Positions 1-9,117 of a stretch of DNA of 64,000 bases are shown one piece after another. The notes beneath the pieces are model-generated. The model was not told where the DNA came from. It did not search any database and saw nothing but the letters and a program-made list of their open reading frames with translations. This stretch comes from Vibrio ulleungensis (GTDB lineage Bacteria > Pseudomonadota > Gammaproteobacteria > Enterobacterales > Vibrionaceae). The DNA is taken from NCBI RefSeq assembly GCF_016900875.1, contig NZ_JAFEUM010000011.1:25825-89824 (forward strand). The letters run 5' to 3'. The position numbers and the translations under genes are program-made. How positions within the stretch are numbered: the stretch's first letter is position 1; each line of letters opens with the position of its first letter.

Positions 1-724
1 CAAAGGAGAGATCCGAGCGAGCTCGTGGGTTGTCTTGTCGACACCCCGCCACAATGGATGCGGAAATCCGTCTTAAACCCTCTTCACATATCATATCGGT
101 TAAAGGATTGGGCTCGCCACATACATAGGCTTCCATCAAGTGTGTAAATGCATCCAAGGCACCTCGAGCTGAGGTGTAAGCATCGGTTCCATAGGTCAAC
201 ATTGGGTCGACAATTGCAACGTCCGCTAACATGTCTGGACTTCGCAGGCTCACTTTAACTTGATCTTGATTGGATTTGAGCACTGCGTTTTTCGTGACTT
301 CCGACCCCGTACTAGCGGTGGTAGGAATAGCAATAAATGGCAGTGGTTTGGTTTTTAGAGGGACATTACGGCCAACGACTTCAACATAGTCGTATAAACT
401 GCCACTGTTTGGTATAAGTGCTGCAAGCGCTTTACCCATATCGATAGCGCTACCGCCACCAATCGCTACCACCATGTCAGGTCTAAATTTACGCGCCAGT
501 GTGGCTGTCTCTTCCACCATTGTAATTTGCGGTTCAGCAGAGATCGATATGTGCTGATAACGCATATTTTGAGAATGGATATAGTTGATGAGTGGCTGGG
601 CTCGGTTCAGGTCTTTACCTGTGATCAGCAGCACCGAGTAACCAAACTGATTGAGAGTAGAAAGAGAGTTTTGGTACGCTCCTTCCCCAAAGATGATCCG
701 TGTGGACGTCATGAACTGAAACAT
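1..724 (-). CDS. Iron-containing alcohol dehydrogenase (partial, C-terminus outside window)
   Basis: The frame is open from an ATG at 724 to the window edge, giving the first 241 residues of a protein that should be near 380. The N-terminal half has the NAD-binding GGGSAIDMGK motif and a PTTASTGSEVT loop typical of group III Fe-dependent alcohol dehydrogenases. The visible metal-site segment reads GALDAFTHLMEAYV, where Asp and His are expected iron or zinc ligands. Family members oxidise or reduce small alcohols and aldehydes in the cytosol. The substrate cannot be read from the sequence. A second ATG lies four codons inside (712), so the start is not certain. Confidence 0.88.
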   Translation of the reverse strand, partial: MFQFMTSTRIIFGEGAYQNSLSTLNQFGYSVLLITGKDLNRAQPLINYIHSQNMRYQHISISAEPQITMVEETATLARKFRPDMVVAIGGGSAIDMGKALAALIPNSGSLYDYVEVVGRNVPLKTKPLPFIAIPTTASTGSEVTKNAVLKSNQDQVKVSLRSPDMLADVAIVDPMLTYGTDAYTSARGALDAFTHLMEAYVCGEPNPLTDMICEEGLRRISASIVAGCRQDNPRARSDLSF

Positions 725-1070
725 AGTACTCCCTTTTGTGCGAATGACACCAATATAGAGTGACGAGCTTTAGTTGATTAGGTATTGATCTAGTTCAATT
801 ATTGCACACTATTAGTGCCATGAAATTATAAACCAGTTAAGTAATACCCAGCAGCTGTAAAATGAGTTGATGACATACAATTTTTTTTATATATACCGTT
901 GTAAACCAACTCACTTGCCCACATCATTAGAATAATCTCTTATATCGTGTGTAAGTACAGCCTGATTATAGATTGGTTTTGCCTATCACATCGATAGATT
1001 TAACAAGTTTTGCTATTGAATCGAGCATCGGTACAATGGGAATTAACACTCCACATAGGAAGGAAATTTA
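725..1070. other. Intergenic region between the dehydrogenase and grxA
   Basis: This AT-rich stretch separates two divergent genes. It holds a T-run near 882-890 and a spaced 7-bp inverted repeat (TGAGTTG at 863, CAACTCA at 907). Apart from the grxA promoter candidate at 1010-1037, no gene or clear operator is seen. Confidence 0.5.
1010..1037 (+). promoter_or_regulatory. Candidate sigma-70 promoter of grxA
   Basis: TTGCTA at 1010 and TACAAT at 1032 are separated by 16 bases, and the start codon follows 33 bases later with an AGGAAGGAA ribosome site. The -10 is good and the -35 only moderate. Confidence 0.42.
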
Positions 1071-1334
1071 ATGTTTGTTGTTATTTTTGGTCGCCCTGGT
1101 TGCCCATTTTGTGTTCGTGCTAAAGAGCACGCAGAAACGCTTAAAGAAAAGCGTGACGATTTTAACTTCCGCTATGTGGACATACATGCTGAAGGCATTT
1201 CTAAAGCTGACCTAGAAAAAACCGTTGGTAAGCCTGTTGAAACTGTACCGCAAATCTTCATCGACCAAGACCACATTGGTGGATGCACTGAATTTGAAGC
1301 CTACGCAAAAGACAATTTAGGTCTTTTCGACTAA
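1071..1334 (+). CDS. grxA: Glutaredoxin 1 (GrxA)
   Basis: An 87-residue glutaredoxin with the redox motif CPFC at residues 12-15 and the cis-Pro segment TVPQIF near residue 59. Length and sequence follow E. coli GrxA (85 aa), which uses glutathione to reduce protein disulfides and ribonucleotide reductase in the cytosol. A strong AGGAAGGAA Shine-Dalgarno lies in front of the ATG. The glutathione-binding loop reads GGCTEF where E. coli GrxA has GGYTDF, so there is a third cysteine close to the active site. The gene is monocistronic and converges on fabV through a shared terminator. Confidence 0.93.
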   Translation: MFVVIFGRPGCPFCVRAKEHAETLKEKRDDFNFRYVDIHAEGISKADLEKTVGKPVETVPQIFIDQDHIGGCTEFEAYAKDNLGLFD

Positions 1335-1354
1335 TCTTCTGATTTATAGGCAAT

Positions 1355-1391
1355 AAAAAGCGGGTCTTGATATTTCAAGACCCGCTTTTTT
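1355..1391. terminator. Bidirectional Rho-independent terminator between grxA and fabV
   Basis: A perfect stem AAAGCGGGTCTTGA / TCAAGACCCGCTTT closes a short TATT loop, with T-runs on both strands. It sits between two convergent genes. Confidence 0.9.
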
Positions 1392-1405
1392 TATAGCTAA
1401 TGTGG

Positions 1406-2608
1406 CTAGATTTGAATAAAGCTGTGAGCGACTTGAGTATCAACATCCGCTTCGTAATCAACGCCATCGACACCAAAACCAAACAAGCTTAAAAACTCTT
1501 CTTTATACTCAACGTAATCAGTAAGTTCTTTAAGATTGTCAGTAGTCACTTGAGGCCATAGTTCACGACAGTGTTTCTGGATATCTTCGCGAAGCTCCCA
1601 ATCGTCGAGACGTAGGCGATTTTTATCGTCCACTTCTGCTGCACTACCGTCTTCTTTATAAAGACGTTGACTAAACATACGATAGATTTGCTCCATGCAT
1701 CCCTCGTGAACACCTTCTTCGCGCATTTTCTTAAACACCATCGCGATATATAAAGGCATGACTGGGATCGCAGAGCTTGCTTGTGTCACAACTGATTTAA
1801 GAACGGCAACGTTAGCACTACCACCGGTTGCTGATAACTTCTCGTTAAGAGCGGCGGCTGCTCGATCAAGGTCCATTTTCGCACGGCCAAGAGCACCATC
1901 CCAGTAGATTGGCCAGGTAAGCTCAGTACCTATATAGCTATAGGCTACGGTTTTGCATGCAGGTGCTAACACATCCGCTTTCGCTAATGCGTCTAACCAC
2001 AGTTCCCAATCTTCTCCACCCATAACGGTAACAGTGTCGGCAATCTCTTGTTCCGTCGCTGGTTCAACGCTCGCTTCGATGATTGCGTCTTTGTTGGTAT
2101 CTACCGCTGTTGCAGTATACGTTTCGCCGATAGGCTTAAGGGCCGAGCGAATCAACTCGCCGCTATCAGGCAGTTTACGAACCGGAGAAGCTAATGAATA
2201 GACGACCATATCAATCTGACCTAGGTCTTGTTTGATAAGATCGATGGTTTTTTGCTTAGCGTCATGCGAGAACGCATCACCATTTAAGCTTTTAGAATAC
2301 AAACCAGCTTCTGTTGCAAGTTTGTCGAACGCTGCGGCGTTGTAAAAACCTGCGGTACCTGGCTTACGCTCAGTGCCTTCTTTTTCAAAAAAGACGCCAA
2401 TAGTAGATGCATCACCGCCAAAAGCTGCTGCGATTCGAGAAGAAAGGCCGTAACCGCTTGACGAGCCAATTACCAGCACTCGTTTCGGTGCGTTTTTGAT
2501 CTTACCCTGCGCTTTTGTGTAGGCGATTTGTTGTTTTACGTTTGCTTCACACCCTACTGGATGAGTAGTGGTACAAATAAATCCACGAATTCGAGGTTTA
2601 ATAATCAT
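1406..2608 (-). CDS. fabV: Enoyl-ACP reductase FabV (NADH)
   Basis: A 400-residue protein beginning MIIKPRIRGFICTTTHPVGC, the signature N-terminus of FabV. It has an SDR-type dinucleotide loop GSSSGYG at residues 48-54 and the FabV active-site spacing Tyr-x8-Lys in YWDGALGRAK near residue 235. FabV reduces trans-2-enoyl-ACP in the last step of each fatty-acid elongation cycle, and FabV enzymes are characteristically triclosan-resistant. Length equals that of the founding V. cholerae enzyme. The gene stands alone, with a terminator directly after its stop. Confidence 0.96.
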   Translation of the reverse strand: MIIKPRIRGFICTTTHPVGCEANVKQQIAYTKAQGKIKNAPKRVLVIGSSSGYGLSSRIAAAFGGDASTIGVFFEKEGTERKPGTAGFYNAAAFDKLATEAGLYSKSLNGDAFSHDAKQKTIDLIKQDLGQIDMVVYSLASPVRKLPDSGELIRSALKPIGETYTATAVDTNKDAIIEASVEPATEQEIADTVTVMGGEDWELWLDALAKADVLAPACKTVAYSYIGTELTWPIYWDGALGRAKMDLDRAAAALNEKLSATGGSANVAVLKSVVTQASSAIPVMPLYIAMVFKKMREEGVHEGCMEQIYRMFSQRLYKEDGSAAEVDDKNRLRLDDWELREDIQKHCRELWPQVTTDNLKELTDYVEYKEEFLSLFGFGVDGVDYEADVDTQVAHSFIQI

Positions 2609-2871
2609 TGTTCGGTTCCTTAAAATTTCTGCCTTAGGATAATGATTCCTATGCAGTTTCGCACCCTAAATCTTCTCAATATAGGCGAAATGTGAAGTGG
2701 TTGGAGCACTCAATAGTGGAATCTTAAGCCCAAAAACCGGTATTGATGTCTCAAATGCCCGAAATTAGTCTCTAAAATTGATGCATATCACGCGAATGCC
2801 GTTTTTAGCCTCTACACTAAAAATAGACCCAAAATTAAAACATTCACTCGGGCTGTATGGAGGAATTCACC

Positions 2872-3384
2872 ATGGACACTACATTCATTGTCAATTTTAT
2901 TGGTAAGGCGACCCCAGCCACCATTAAAGAACTTACCGCAATTACTCATGAAAATGGCGGCAAGTGGCTAATAAGTAAAGTGAATTTTATTGAAGATCAA
3001 GTCGCAGCAGTGGTGAAAATTAATCTACCGAAACAAAATGAAGAAACGGTAAAAAACGCCTTCTGTGACTATAAAGATCTCATTGTTCAATTCGTAGATT
3101 CAAACGCTTCTATGCATGCGAAAAGCGAGATATTTAGCTTACGTATCGATGCGAATGATCGAGCGGGTATCGTCAATGAAATCACTCAGGTTCTGGACGA
3201 TCAGGGAATACACATTGTCGATATGGATTGTCACCGAGTCTTTGTTGCCGGCGGCGGCGGCGTGAGTTCGAGCTTATTTAGCGCTCAAGTCGCAATACAA
3301 ATACCGAGCCAGATCAGCATCGACGATATTACCAATGAATTGGAGTCACTGAGCGAAGATACTCGTGTGATCATCACAACTTAA
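2872..3384 (+). CDS. ACT-domain protein, GcvR-like
   Basis: About 170 residues with two ACT domains (roughly 3-80 and 90-168), the second containing DANDRAGIVNEITQVL, the usual ACT helix-1 segment. This is the layout of GcvR, the accessory repressor of the glycine cleavage operon, and of other small double-ACT proteins. An upstream in-frame ATG exists at 2857, but the GGAGGA Shine-Dalgarno (2859-2864) overlaps those codons and is spaced seven bases from the ATG at 2872, so the later start is preferred. The region 2609-2871 upstream contains no other gene. The regulatory target is unknown here. Confidence 0.78.
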   Translation: MDTTFIVNFIGKATPATIKELTAITHENGGKWLISKVNFIEDQVAAVVKINLPKQNEETVKNAFCDYKDLIVQFVDSNASMHAKSEIFSLRIDANDRAGIVNEITQVLDDQGIHIVDMDCHRVFVAGGGGVSSSLFSAQVAIQIPSQISIDDITNELESLSEDTRVIITT

Positions 3385-3421
3385 CTCACTACGAAGCCTC
3401 ACCGCTAATAGCTGTGCAATT

Positions 3422-3460
3422 ACGCCATATCTGAAGTTGTCCTCAGATATGGCGTGTTTT
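3422..3460 (+). terminator. Rho-independent terminator after the ACT protein
   Basis: A 13-bp stem ACGCCATATCTGA / TCAGATATGGCGT around an 8-base loop is followed by GTTTTATTT on the plus strand. The T-run is weaker on the minus strand, where nspC ends. Confidence 0.8.
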
Positions 3461-3470
3461 ATTTGAAGAG

Positions 3471-4604
3471 CTAGCTCACGCTCCATTGAGATAGTGAGCG
3501 TTTAAAGTCGTTATAATCAAATTCGTTCAGTTTCTCAATGTCGCCATTGCCACGTTTGCAGTACACCGACGGCATCCGTAGACCATTAAACCAGTTAAGT
3601 TTTACCATGGTATAACCCGCACTGTCTAATATGTGCAGACGCTGACCGATATTTAGTGGCTCATTAAAGCGAGTTTCACAAAATTGGTCACCCGCTAAAC
3701 AAGAACATGAGCCGATCACATATTCGTGCTCGCCCTGTTCGTCAGCTTCTAATATCGACGCAGGCTCATCGTAAATCAGCGTATCAAGTCTGTGCGCTTC
3801 AGTAGCAGAATCAACAATCGCCGTCTTTTTATGGTTATCTACGATATCAACTACGGTGACTACGAGATCGGTGGTTTTAGTAATGATTGCCTCACCTGGC
3901 TCCAAATACAGTTGCACACCGTGTTTGTCAGAAAACGCCTTTAACGCAGCAGCCAATTTTGGGATGTCATAACCAGGCCAAGTAAAGAAGACACCTCCAC
4001 CTAGACTCACCCAGCTCATTGCGTCTAAGTATTGGCCGAATTGCTCTGAGATAGAATCAAGCAATGTGATAAATGCATCCACATCCTTATTTTCACAGTT
4101 CATGTGAAACATCACACCCTCAACGCTCGCCAATGCGTCTGCTTGAATATGGTTTGCCTGCACCCCTAGGCGGGAAAATGCTCTAGCGGGATCCGCCAAA
4201 TCCTGTCCGGCGTAGCTCACACCAGGGTTAAGACGAAGGCCAATGGATGCCTTACCTTCAACCAGATGACGATAAGCCGCCAACTGCGATTGCGAGTTAA
4301 AGATCATTTTGTCACAAACATCGGCAACGTCTAATACATCTTGTTCGCTGTACCCCACGCTGTACGCATGTGTCTCTCCACCAAAGGTTTCGTGACCTAG
4401 CTTAACCTCATAGGGACCACTACTAGTGGTGCCATCTAAATAGGGTTTTATGATGTCAAACACGCCCCAAGTCGAAAAACACTTAAGCGCTAATACAAGC
4501 TTCACACCAGAGAGCTCTTTTAGTTGCTTTGCTTTATCAAGGTTGGCGACAAGCTTCTGCTCATCAATCATAAAATAGGGCGTTTTTATGGTGGTATCGT
4601 TCAT
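3471..4604 (-). CDS. nspC: Carboxynorspermidine decarboxylase NspC
   Basis: A 377-residue fold-III PLP decarboxylase related to diaminopimelate and ornithine decarboxylases. It makes norspermidine from carboxynorspermidine. The PLP lysine lies in LVLALKCFSTWG near residue 40. The PLP phosphate loop region (YLEPGEAII) and the C-terminal active-site segment CSCLAGDQFC are present. The start at 4604 (MNDTTIKTPYF) matches the family N-terminus; the 16 residues available upstream would overlap the terminator hairpin. It is the last gene of the norspermidine operon. Norspermidine is a known biofilm signal in Vibrio, which is relevant to the adjacent matrix-like locus. Confidence 0.94.
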   Translation of the reverse strand: MNDTTIKTPYFMIDEQKLVANLDKAKQLKELSGVKLVLALKCFSTWGVFDIIKPYLDGTTSSGPYEVKLGHETFGGETHAYSVGYSEQDVLDVADVCDKMIFNSQSQLAAYRHLVEGKASIGLRLNPGVSYAGQDLADPARAFSRLGVQANHIQADALASVEGVMFHMNCENKDVDAFITLLDSISEQFGQYLDAMSWVSLGGGVFFTWPGYDIPKLAAALKAFSDKHGVQLYLEPGEAIITKTTDLVVTVVDIVDNHKKTAIVDSATEAHRLDTLIYDEPASILEADEQGEHEYVIGSCSCLAGDQFCETRFNEPLNIGQRLHILDSAGYTMVKLNWFNGLRMPSVYCKRGNGDIEKLNEFDYNDFKRSLSQWSVS

Positions 4605-4634
4605 AGGAATATGTCTAGGAGTCGTTGTAAGGAA

Positions 4635-4659
4635 AAAGCCGATGCACTGCATCGGCTTT
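4635..4659 (-). terminator. Intrinsic terminator-like hairpin between the dehydrogenase gene and nspC
   Basis: Read on the minus strand, AAAGCCGATGC / GCATCGGCTTT is an 11-bp stem with a three-base loop followed by TTTTTCC. Its place between two operon genes suggests partial termination that lowers nspC expression relative to upstream genes. Confidence 0.65.
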
Positions 4660-4679
4660 AGTTTGAGTCTTGGGTTTTA

Positions 4680-5924
4680 TTATTTCAAGATTTTGATGTC
4701 TGGCTGCGCAACATCGAGTTCTTGTACGTGCCAATCCAAACCAATTTCTGGCATGGTTTCTAGGAACGGATCCGGGTCGAGTTGCTCCATGTTGAACACA
4801 CCCTTGTCTGCCCACTTGCCACGGAAAAATTGTAATGCCGCAGTAATAGCAGGAACACCGGTTGTGTATGAAATGGCTTGATGCTCTACATCTTCATAAG
4901 CAACTTCGTGATCGGCATTATTGTAAATAAATACGCTACGCGGCTTACCGTCTTTTTGCCCTTGAACCCAAGTACCGATACAGGTTTTACCTGTATACCC
5001 AGGAGCCAACGAAGTAGGATCAGGCAGCAGCGCCTTAAGTACGTGCAGCGGCTGAACGACAGTGCCATCGTGCAGCGTAAGAGGATCCGGGCTCAATAGG
5101 CCAATATCACGCATGCAGTTAAAGTAATTGAGGTATTGATCACCAAAACCCATCCAAAATTCAATGCGCTTAGCAGGGATGAACTCTTGCATTGAGCGAA
5201 CTTCATCGTGTGCCATAGAGTACACTTTGTGCTTTCCAACGAGCGGAAAATCAAACTCCAACATACGTGAGTGACAAGGTACCTGTTTCCACTCTTCGTT
5301 TTCCCAGTAGAAAGAGTCACCTTGGATCTCTAACATATTGGTTTCAGGATCGAAGTTGGTTGCAAACTTTTTACCGTGGTCGCCAGCATTAACGTCCATC
5401 ACATCGATGGTGTCTATCTCATCAAACAAATGCTTAACGGCATAAGCAGCAAAGACCGACACCACACCTGGATCAAATCCCGCACCAAGAATTCCAGTGA
5501 TACCCGCTTGTTCAAACTTTTCACGGTATCCCCACTGCCAATCGTACGCTTGAGGAACCTGCTGGCCTTCCGAGCATAAATCCACCGCTACAGACGTATC
5601 CAAGTAGTTTACTTTCGCTTGATAGCACGCTTCCATGATCGTCATGTTGACCCAAGGAGGCCCTGCATTGATCACGAGATCAGGCTTAACTTCTTTGATC
5701 AGCGCAACCAACGCTTCTACATCGTCTGCGTTTACTGCGCGAGCGTCTAGTTTTTTAGTTGAATCTTTTAAGTTGTTCTTTTTATTAATTGATTCAATGA
5801 TTTTTTCACACTTCGACACTGTGCGAGATGCGATTGTAATATCACCCAGTACGTCGTTGTTTTGCGCCGCTTTATGCGCCACAACCCAACCAACGCCGCC
5901 CGCACCAATTTGAAGAATTGCCAT
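4680..5924 (-). CDS. Carboxynorspermidine dehydrogenase (saccharopine dehydrogenase family)
   Basis: A 414-residue protein starting MAILQIGAGGVGWVVAH, a Rossmann GxGGVG nucleotide site. The fold and length are those of saccharopine-dehydrogenase-like enzymes. In Vibrio this enzyme condenses 1,3-diaminopropane with aspartate semialdehyde and reduces the imine with NADPH to carboxynorspermidine. Position between the diaminobutyrate enzyme and nspC fixes this role over lysine metabolism. The gap to the upstream gene is 26 bases, consistent with one transcript. Confidence 0.93.
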   Translation of the reverse strand: MAILQIGAGGVGWVVAHKAAQNNDVLGDITIASRTVSKCEKIIESINKKNNLKDSTKKLDARAVNADDVEALVALIKEVKPDLVINAGPPWVNMTIMEACYQAKVNYLDTSVAVDLCSEGQQVPQAYDWQWGYREKFEQAGITGILGAGFDPGVVSVFAAYAVKHLFDEIDTIDVMDVNAGDHGKKFATNFDPETNMLEIQGDSFYWENEEWKQVPCHSRMLEFDFPLVGKHKVYSMAHDEVRSMQEFIPAKRIEFWMGFGDQYLNYFNCMRDIGLLSPDPLTLHDGTVVQPLHVLKALLPDPTSLAPGYTGKTCIGTWVQGQKDGKPRSVFIYNNADHEVAYEDVEHQAISYTTGVPAITAALQFFRGKWADKGVFNMEQLDPDPFLETMPEIGLDWHVQELDVAQPDIKILK

Positions 5925-5950
5925 GTTTTTTATTTCCTATACTTGTTCAC

Positions 5951-8842
5951 TCAAGAAGCGTTCAGTTCAAGAGCTAACGCATCGATGTCGTTTAATAATT
6001 GTTCAAAGTCTGACAGAGTCAAACAGGGGTTAAGAATCGTTAACTTAAGGGCTGTTTTACCCGCTATGACGGTTTCACCCAGCACTGCTACGCCGCGCAC
6101 CAATGCTTGGATGCGAACGTTTTGATTCAGTGCATCCAACGAATCCATGGATCCATGTGTCGCTCTAAAGAGCACTGTCGACAAGCTTGGTTTTGCCAAC
6201 AGCTCAAAGTGTTCGTTTTGATTAACGAGCTCTGCAACTTGCAGGGTCTGATCTAATAGGTGGTCATACATGCGACCCAACTCGTGTGCGCCTACATTTT
6301 GCATCGTCATAAACACTTTGAGAGCATCAAATCGCTTAGTTGTAGCAATAGACTTATCCACTAAGTTTGGCAACTCATCGTGTTCACGATTCAGATAATC
6401 CGCATGGTGCAATAAGAACTTAAAGTTCGACTTGTCATTGACCAATAGAGCGCCACAACTGATTGTTTGGTAGAACAGTTTGTGAAAATCAACACTAATC
6501 GACGACGCTTTTTCAATGCCTTTTAAACGAGGCTTAGCTTGGCTAAATATCAACGCGCCGCCGTAAGCACCGTCAACATGCATCCATAAATTATGCAAAG
6601 AAGCGACTTGAGCGATTGTGTCGAGATCATCAATAGCACCGTGGTCGGTTGTACCCGCTGTACCTACTACCGCAAATGGAATCAAACCTTCTGCTTTTGC
6701 GTTAGCAACGACTGACTCAAGCAGTTCTGCCTTCATCGTGCCGTCTTGGTTAGCTGGAACGGTTAATACCGCCTTTTCCCCGAGCCCCATCCACGACGCA
6801 GATTTTTGCACGGTGAAGTGTGCGTTTTCAGAGCATACAATGCGTAACTTACTCGCATAATCAGGTAGCCCCAGTTTTTGAATTGAGTGCCCATCGGTAT
6901 AATCAGCAATCCAGTCACGGGCTAACATCAATCCCATCTGATTAGATTGTGTCCCGCCACTGGTAATGATGCCGTCCGATGCCGTGCTCATCTCGTATTT
7001 CTCACACAACCAATCAACCACTTTTTGCTCGACATACGTAGCCGCAGAAGCTTGATCCCAAGAGTCCATGGATTGATTTAGCACTGCAATGATCGACTCG
7101 GCCACAATAGAAGGCATTAACGGTGGCGTATGCAAATGCGCGATGCAATTTGGGTGTTGGGTAAAGATAGAGTGATTAACCACCAATTCAGCCGTTTCAT
7201 TCACTACGTCTTGCAGATCGAAATTATGCGAATCTAAATCTACTTGATTAATCGCCGCTTCCAACGCTTTAGGCTCTAAGCCTGAGTATGGCTTATCGAC
7301 GGCTTCAAACACCTGCTTCAGTTTCTGAGTCGTATGACGCATCACTTTAGCAAATTCGTCTGCGCCTCTTTCACCAGTCTGGATAAAGTGCTTTTTCCAC
7401 TCTTCGTGTGCCGCTGAAGGTGCAACTAACTCGCCACCAGCAGCAAGAATCGCTTGCTCAATCACACGTAGAGCAAAGTCTATTTGCTCAAAGCTAATAA
7501 TAAGTGGTGGCAAAAATCGCAATACCGAACCATTGCGTCCACCTTTTTCAACCATTAGGCCACGCTCAAGTGCGGCGCGTTGAATGGCAAGAGTAAGCTC
7601 GCCATCGGCGATTGGCTCACCAAATTTATTGAGTTTGCCTTGCGTGTTTTTAATCTCAACACCTAGCATCAAACCTTTACCACGCACATCGGCGATGCAG
7701 TTCACGCGGCTTTGAATACTTTCAAGACCCATGCGTAGATAATTACCCGCAATGTTGGCGTGCTCAACCAAACTATCACGCTCAATGATCTCAAGCGCTT
7801 TTGCACCAGACACCATCGCTAATTGGTTACCGCGAAATGTGCCCGTATGCTCGCCTGCATTCCAAGTATCAATCTCTTTTTTGAACACCAACAAAGACAT
7901 CGGCAGTCCACCGCCAATGGCTTTGGACAAACACAAAATGTCAGGCGCAATACCGGCTTCTTCAAACGCAAAGCGATAGCCAGTTTTACCAACACCACAT
8001 TGAATTTCATCTAGAATAAGTAGGATTTCGTGCTCGTCGCAGATTCGACGAAGCTCTTTCATCCATTGTACAGGTGCAGGGATCACGCCCCCTTCTCCCT
8101 GCACAGGCTCTACAATGATCGCAGCAGGCTTCATAATCCCAGCTTCATCGTCATTGAGTAAGCGTTCGATATAGCGAATGCCTGCGTTAGCACCCTCTTC
8201 ACCGCCTAAACCAAATGGACAGCGTAGGTCATACGGGAACGGCATAAAGTGTACGTCCGACATCAAACCGGTGCGACGTGCCTTGGTACCAAGGTTACCC
8301 ATCATTCCCATCGTGCCGTTTGTCATGCCATGATAAGCACCACGGAACGCAAACATAGTGTTGCGGCCTGTTGTTTGTTTCGCCAACTTGATCGCAGCTT
8401 CAACCGCGTCAGCACCTGATGGGCCACAAAATTGTATCGCAGAGTTATTGGAAAACTCTTTAGGCAAAAACGCTTTAACTCGCTTAATAAACGTATCTTT
8501 CGCTTCCGTGGTAATATCTAAGGTCTGATACGGTAAACCAGAATCTAACTGCGCCTTAAGAGCTTGGTTGATCTCTGGGTGGTTATAGCCTAGCGCTAAC
8601 GTTCCTGCCCCAGCCAGACAGTCTAAAAAGACTTGCCCACGAGTATCTTCAACGAGCGCACCATAAGCGCGTTTAATCGCGATGGGAATGCGACGTGGAT
8701 AAGACCGCACTTCAGATTCATGCTGCTGTTGATCCAGCAAAATTTGGTCAGGAGAAAGATCGTACAAACCGTCGGTTTGCGGCACCGCAAATGGGAAGGC
8801 CTTCTCTAAAGAAGACATTTCGAATTCGAAAGCAGAGCTCAT
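5951..8842 (-). CDS. Fused L-2,4-diaminobutyrate aminotransferase / decarboxylase
   Basis: A 963-residue two-enzyme fusion. Residues about 40-465 are a class III aminotransferase with the PLP lysine at K307 (LCLSKAIGGG). Residues about 490-960 are a group II PLP decarboxylase with its lysine at K788 (SVDFHKLF). The first half makes diaminobutyrate from aspartate semialdehyde, and the second decarboxylates it to 1,3-diaminopropane. In most bacteria these are two genes; the fusion is typical of Vibrio. It is the first gene of the norspermidine operon. The start is preceded by a modest ATAGGTAAT ribosome site; a second Met eight codons in is possible. Confidence 0.94.
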   Translation of the reverse strand: MSSAFEFEMSSLEKAFPFAVPQTDGLYDLSPDQILLDQQQHESEVRSYPRRIPIAIKRAYGALVEDTRGQVFLDCLAGAGTLALGYNHPEINQALKAQLDSGLPYQTLDITTEAKDTFIKRVKAFLPKEFSNNSAIQFCGPSGADAVEAAIKLAKQTTGRNTMFAFRGAYHGMTNGTMGMMGNLGTKARRTGLMSDVHFMPFPYDLRCPFGLGGEEGANAGIRYIERLLNDDEAGIMKPAAIIVEPVQGEGGVIPAPVQWMKELRRICDEHEILLILDEIQCGVGKTGYRFAFEEAGIAPDILCLSKAIGGGLPMSLLVFKKEIDTWNAGEHTGTFRGNQLAMVSGAKALEIIERDSLVEHANIAGNYLRMGLESIQSRVNCIADVRGKGLMLGVEIKNTQGKLNKFGEPIADGELTLAIQRAALERGLMVEKGGRNGSVLRFLPPLIISFEQIDFALRVIEQAILAAGGELVAPSAAHEEWKKHFIQTGERGADEFAKVMRHTTQKLKQVFEAVDKPYSGLEPKALEAAINQVDLDSHNFDLQDVVNETAELVVNHSIFTQHPNCIAHLHTPPLMPSIVAESIIAVLNQSMDSWDQASAATYVEQKVVDWLCEKYEMSTASDGIITSGGTQSNQMGLMLARDWIADYTDGHSIQKLGLPDYASKLRIVCSENAHFTVQKSASWMGLGEKAVLTVPANQDGTMKAELLESVVANAKAEGLIPFAVVGTAGTTDHGAIDDLDTIAQVASLHNLWMHVDGAYGGALIFSQAKPRLKGIEKASSISVDFHKLFYQTISCGALLVNDKSNFKFLLHHADYLNREHDELPNLVDKSIATTKRFDALKVFMTMQNVGAHELGRMYDHLLDQTLQVAELVNQNEHFELLAKPSLSTVLFRATHGSMDSLDALNQNVRIQALVRGVAVLGETVIAGKTALKLTILNPCLTLSDFEQLLNDIDALALELNAS

Positions 8843-8961
8843 TTAATTACCTATAGGATAAACAGCAGCGCATACAGCTGAAGCACTGATAAAACAGGGG
8901 GATCAACACTAACGCTAACAGTCGCGTTAGAATCAAATAGATTTGCTAGGGGATCGAACGA

Positions 8962-9027
8962 TCAAGGTTCGGTGATAACACTGCAGTTTGGTACGACACA
9001 GCTGACAGAAGATTGATTATTTTTCAT
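8962..9027 (-). CDS. Possible 21-aa leader peptide upstream of the norspermidine operon
   Basis: On the minus strand an ATG at 9027, preceded by AAAGG eight bases earlier, opens a 21-codon frame (MKNNQSSVSCVVPNCSVITE then Pro) ending in TGA. The stop lies 119 bases before the start of the aminotransferase/decarboxylase gene. A final Pro codon directly before UGA is also found in the TnaC arrest peptide. A stem-forming repeat (8909-8930) lies between the frame and the operon start. No homologue was checked, and such short frames arise by chance, so the call rests on the ribosome site, the position and the Pro-UGA end. Confidence 0.42.
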   Translation of the reverse strand: MKNNQSSVSCVVPNCSVITEP

Positions 9028-9092
9028 GTTGGGTGCCTTTGAGTGATGTCAGCCTCACTAGTGTGAGTATCCATGACATTTACTATCCCATC

Positions 9093-9117
9093 TACTAAAT
9101 AGCGACTCTATTTAGTA
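9093..9117. promoter_or_regulatory. Perfect 10-bp inverted repeat, candidate operator or hairpin
   Basis: TACTAAATAG and CTATTTAGTA flank a five-base spacer (CGACT). It lies 66 bases upstream of the possible leader peptide. It could be a protein-binding dyad or an RNA stem; no regulator can be named. Confidence 0.38.
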
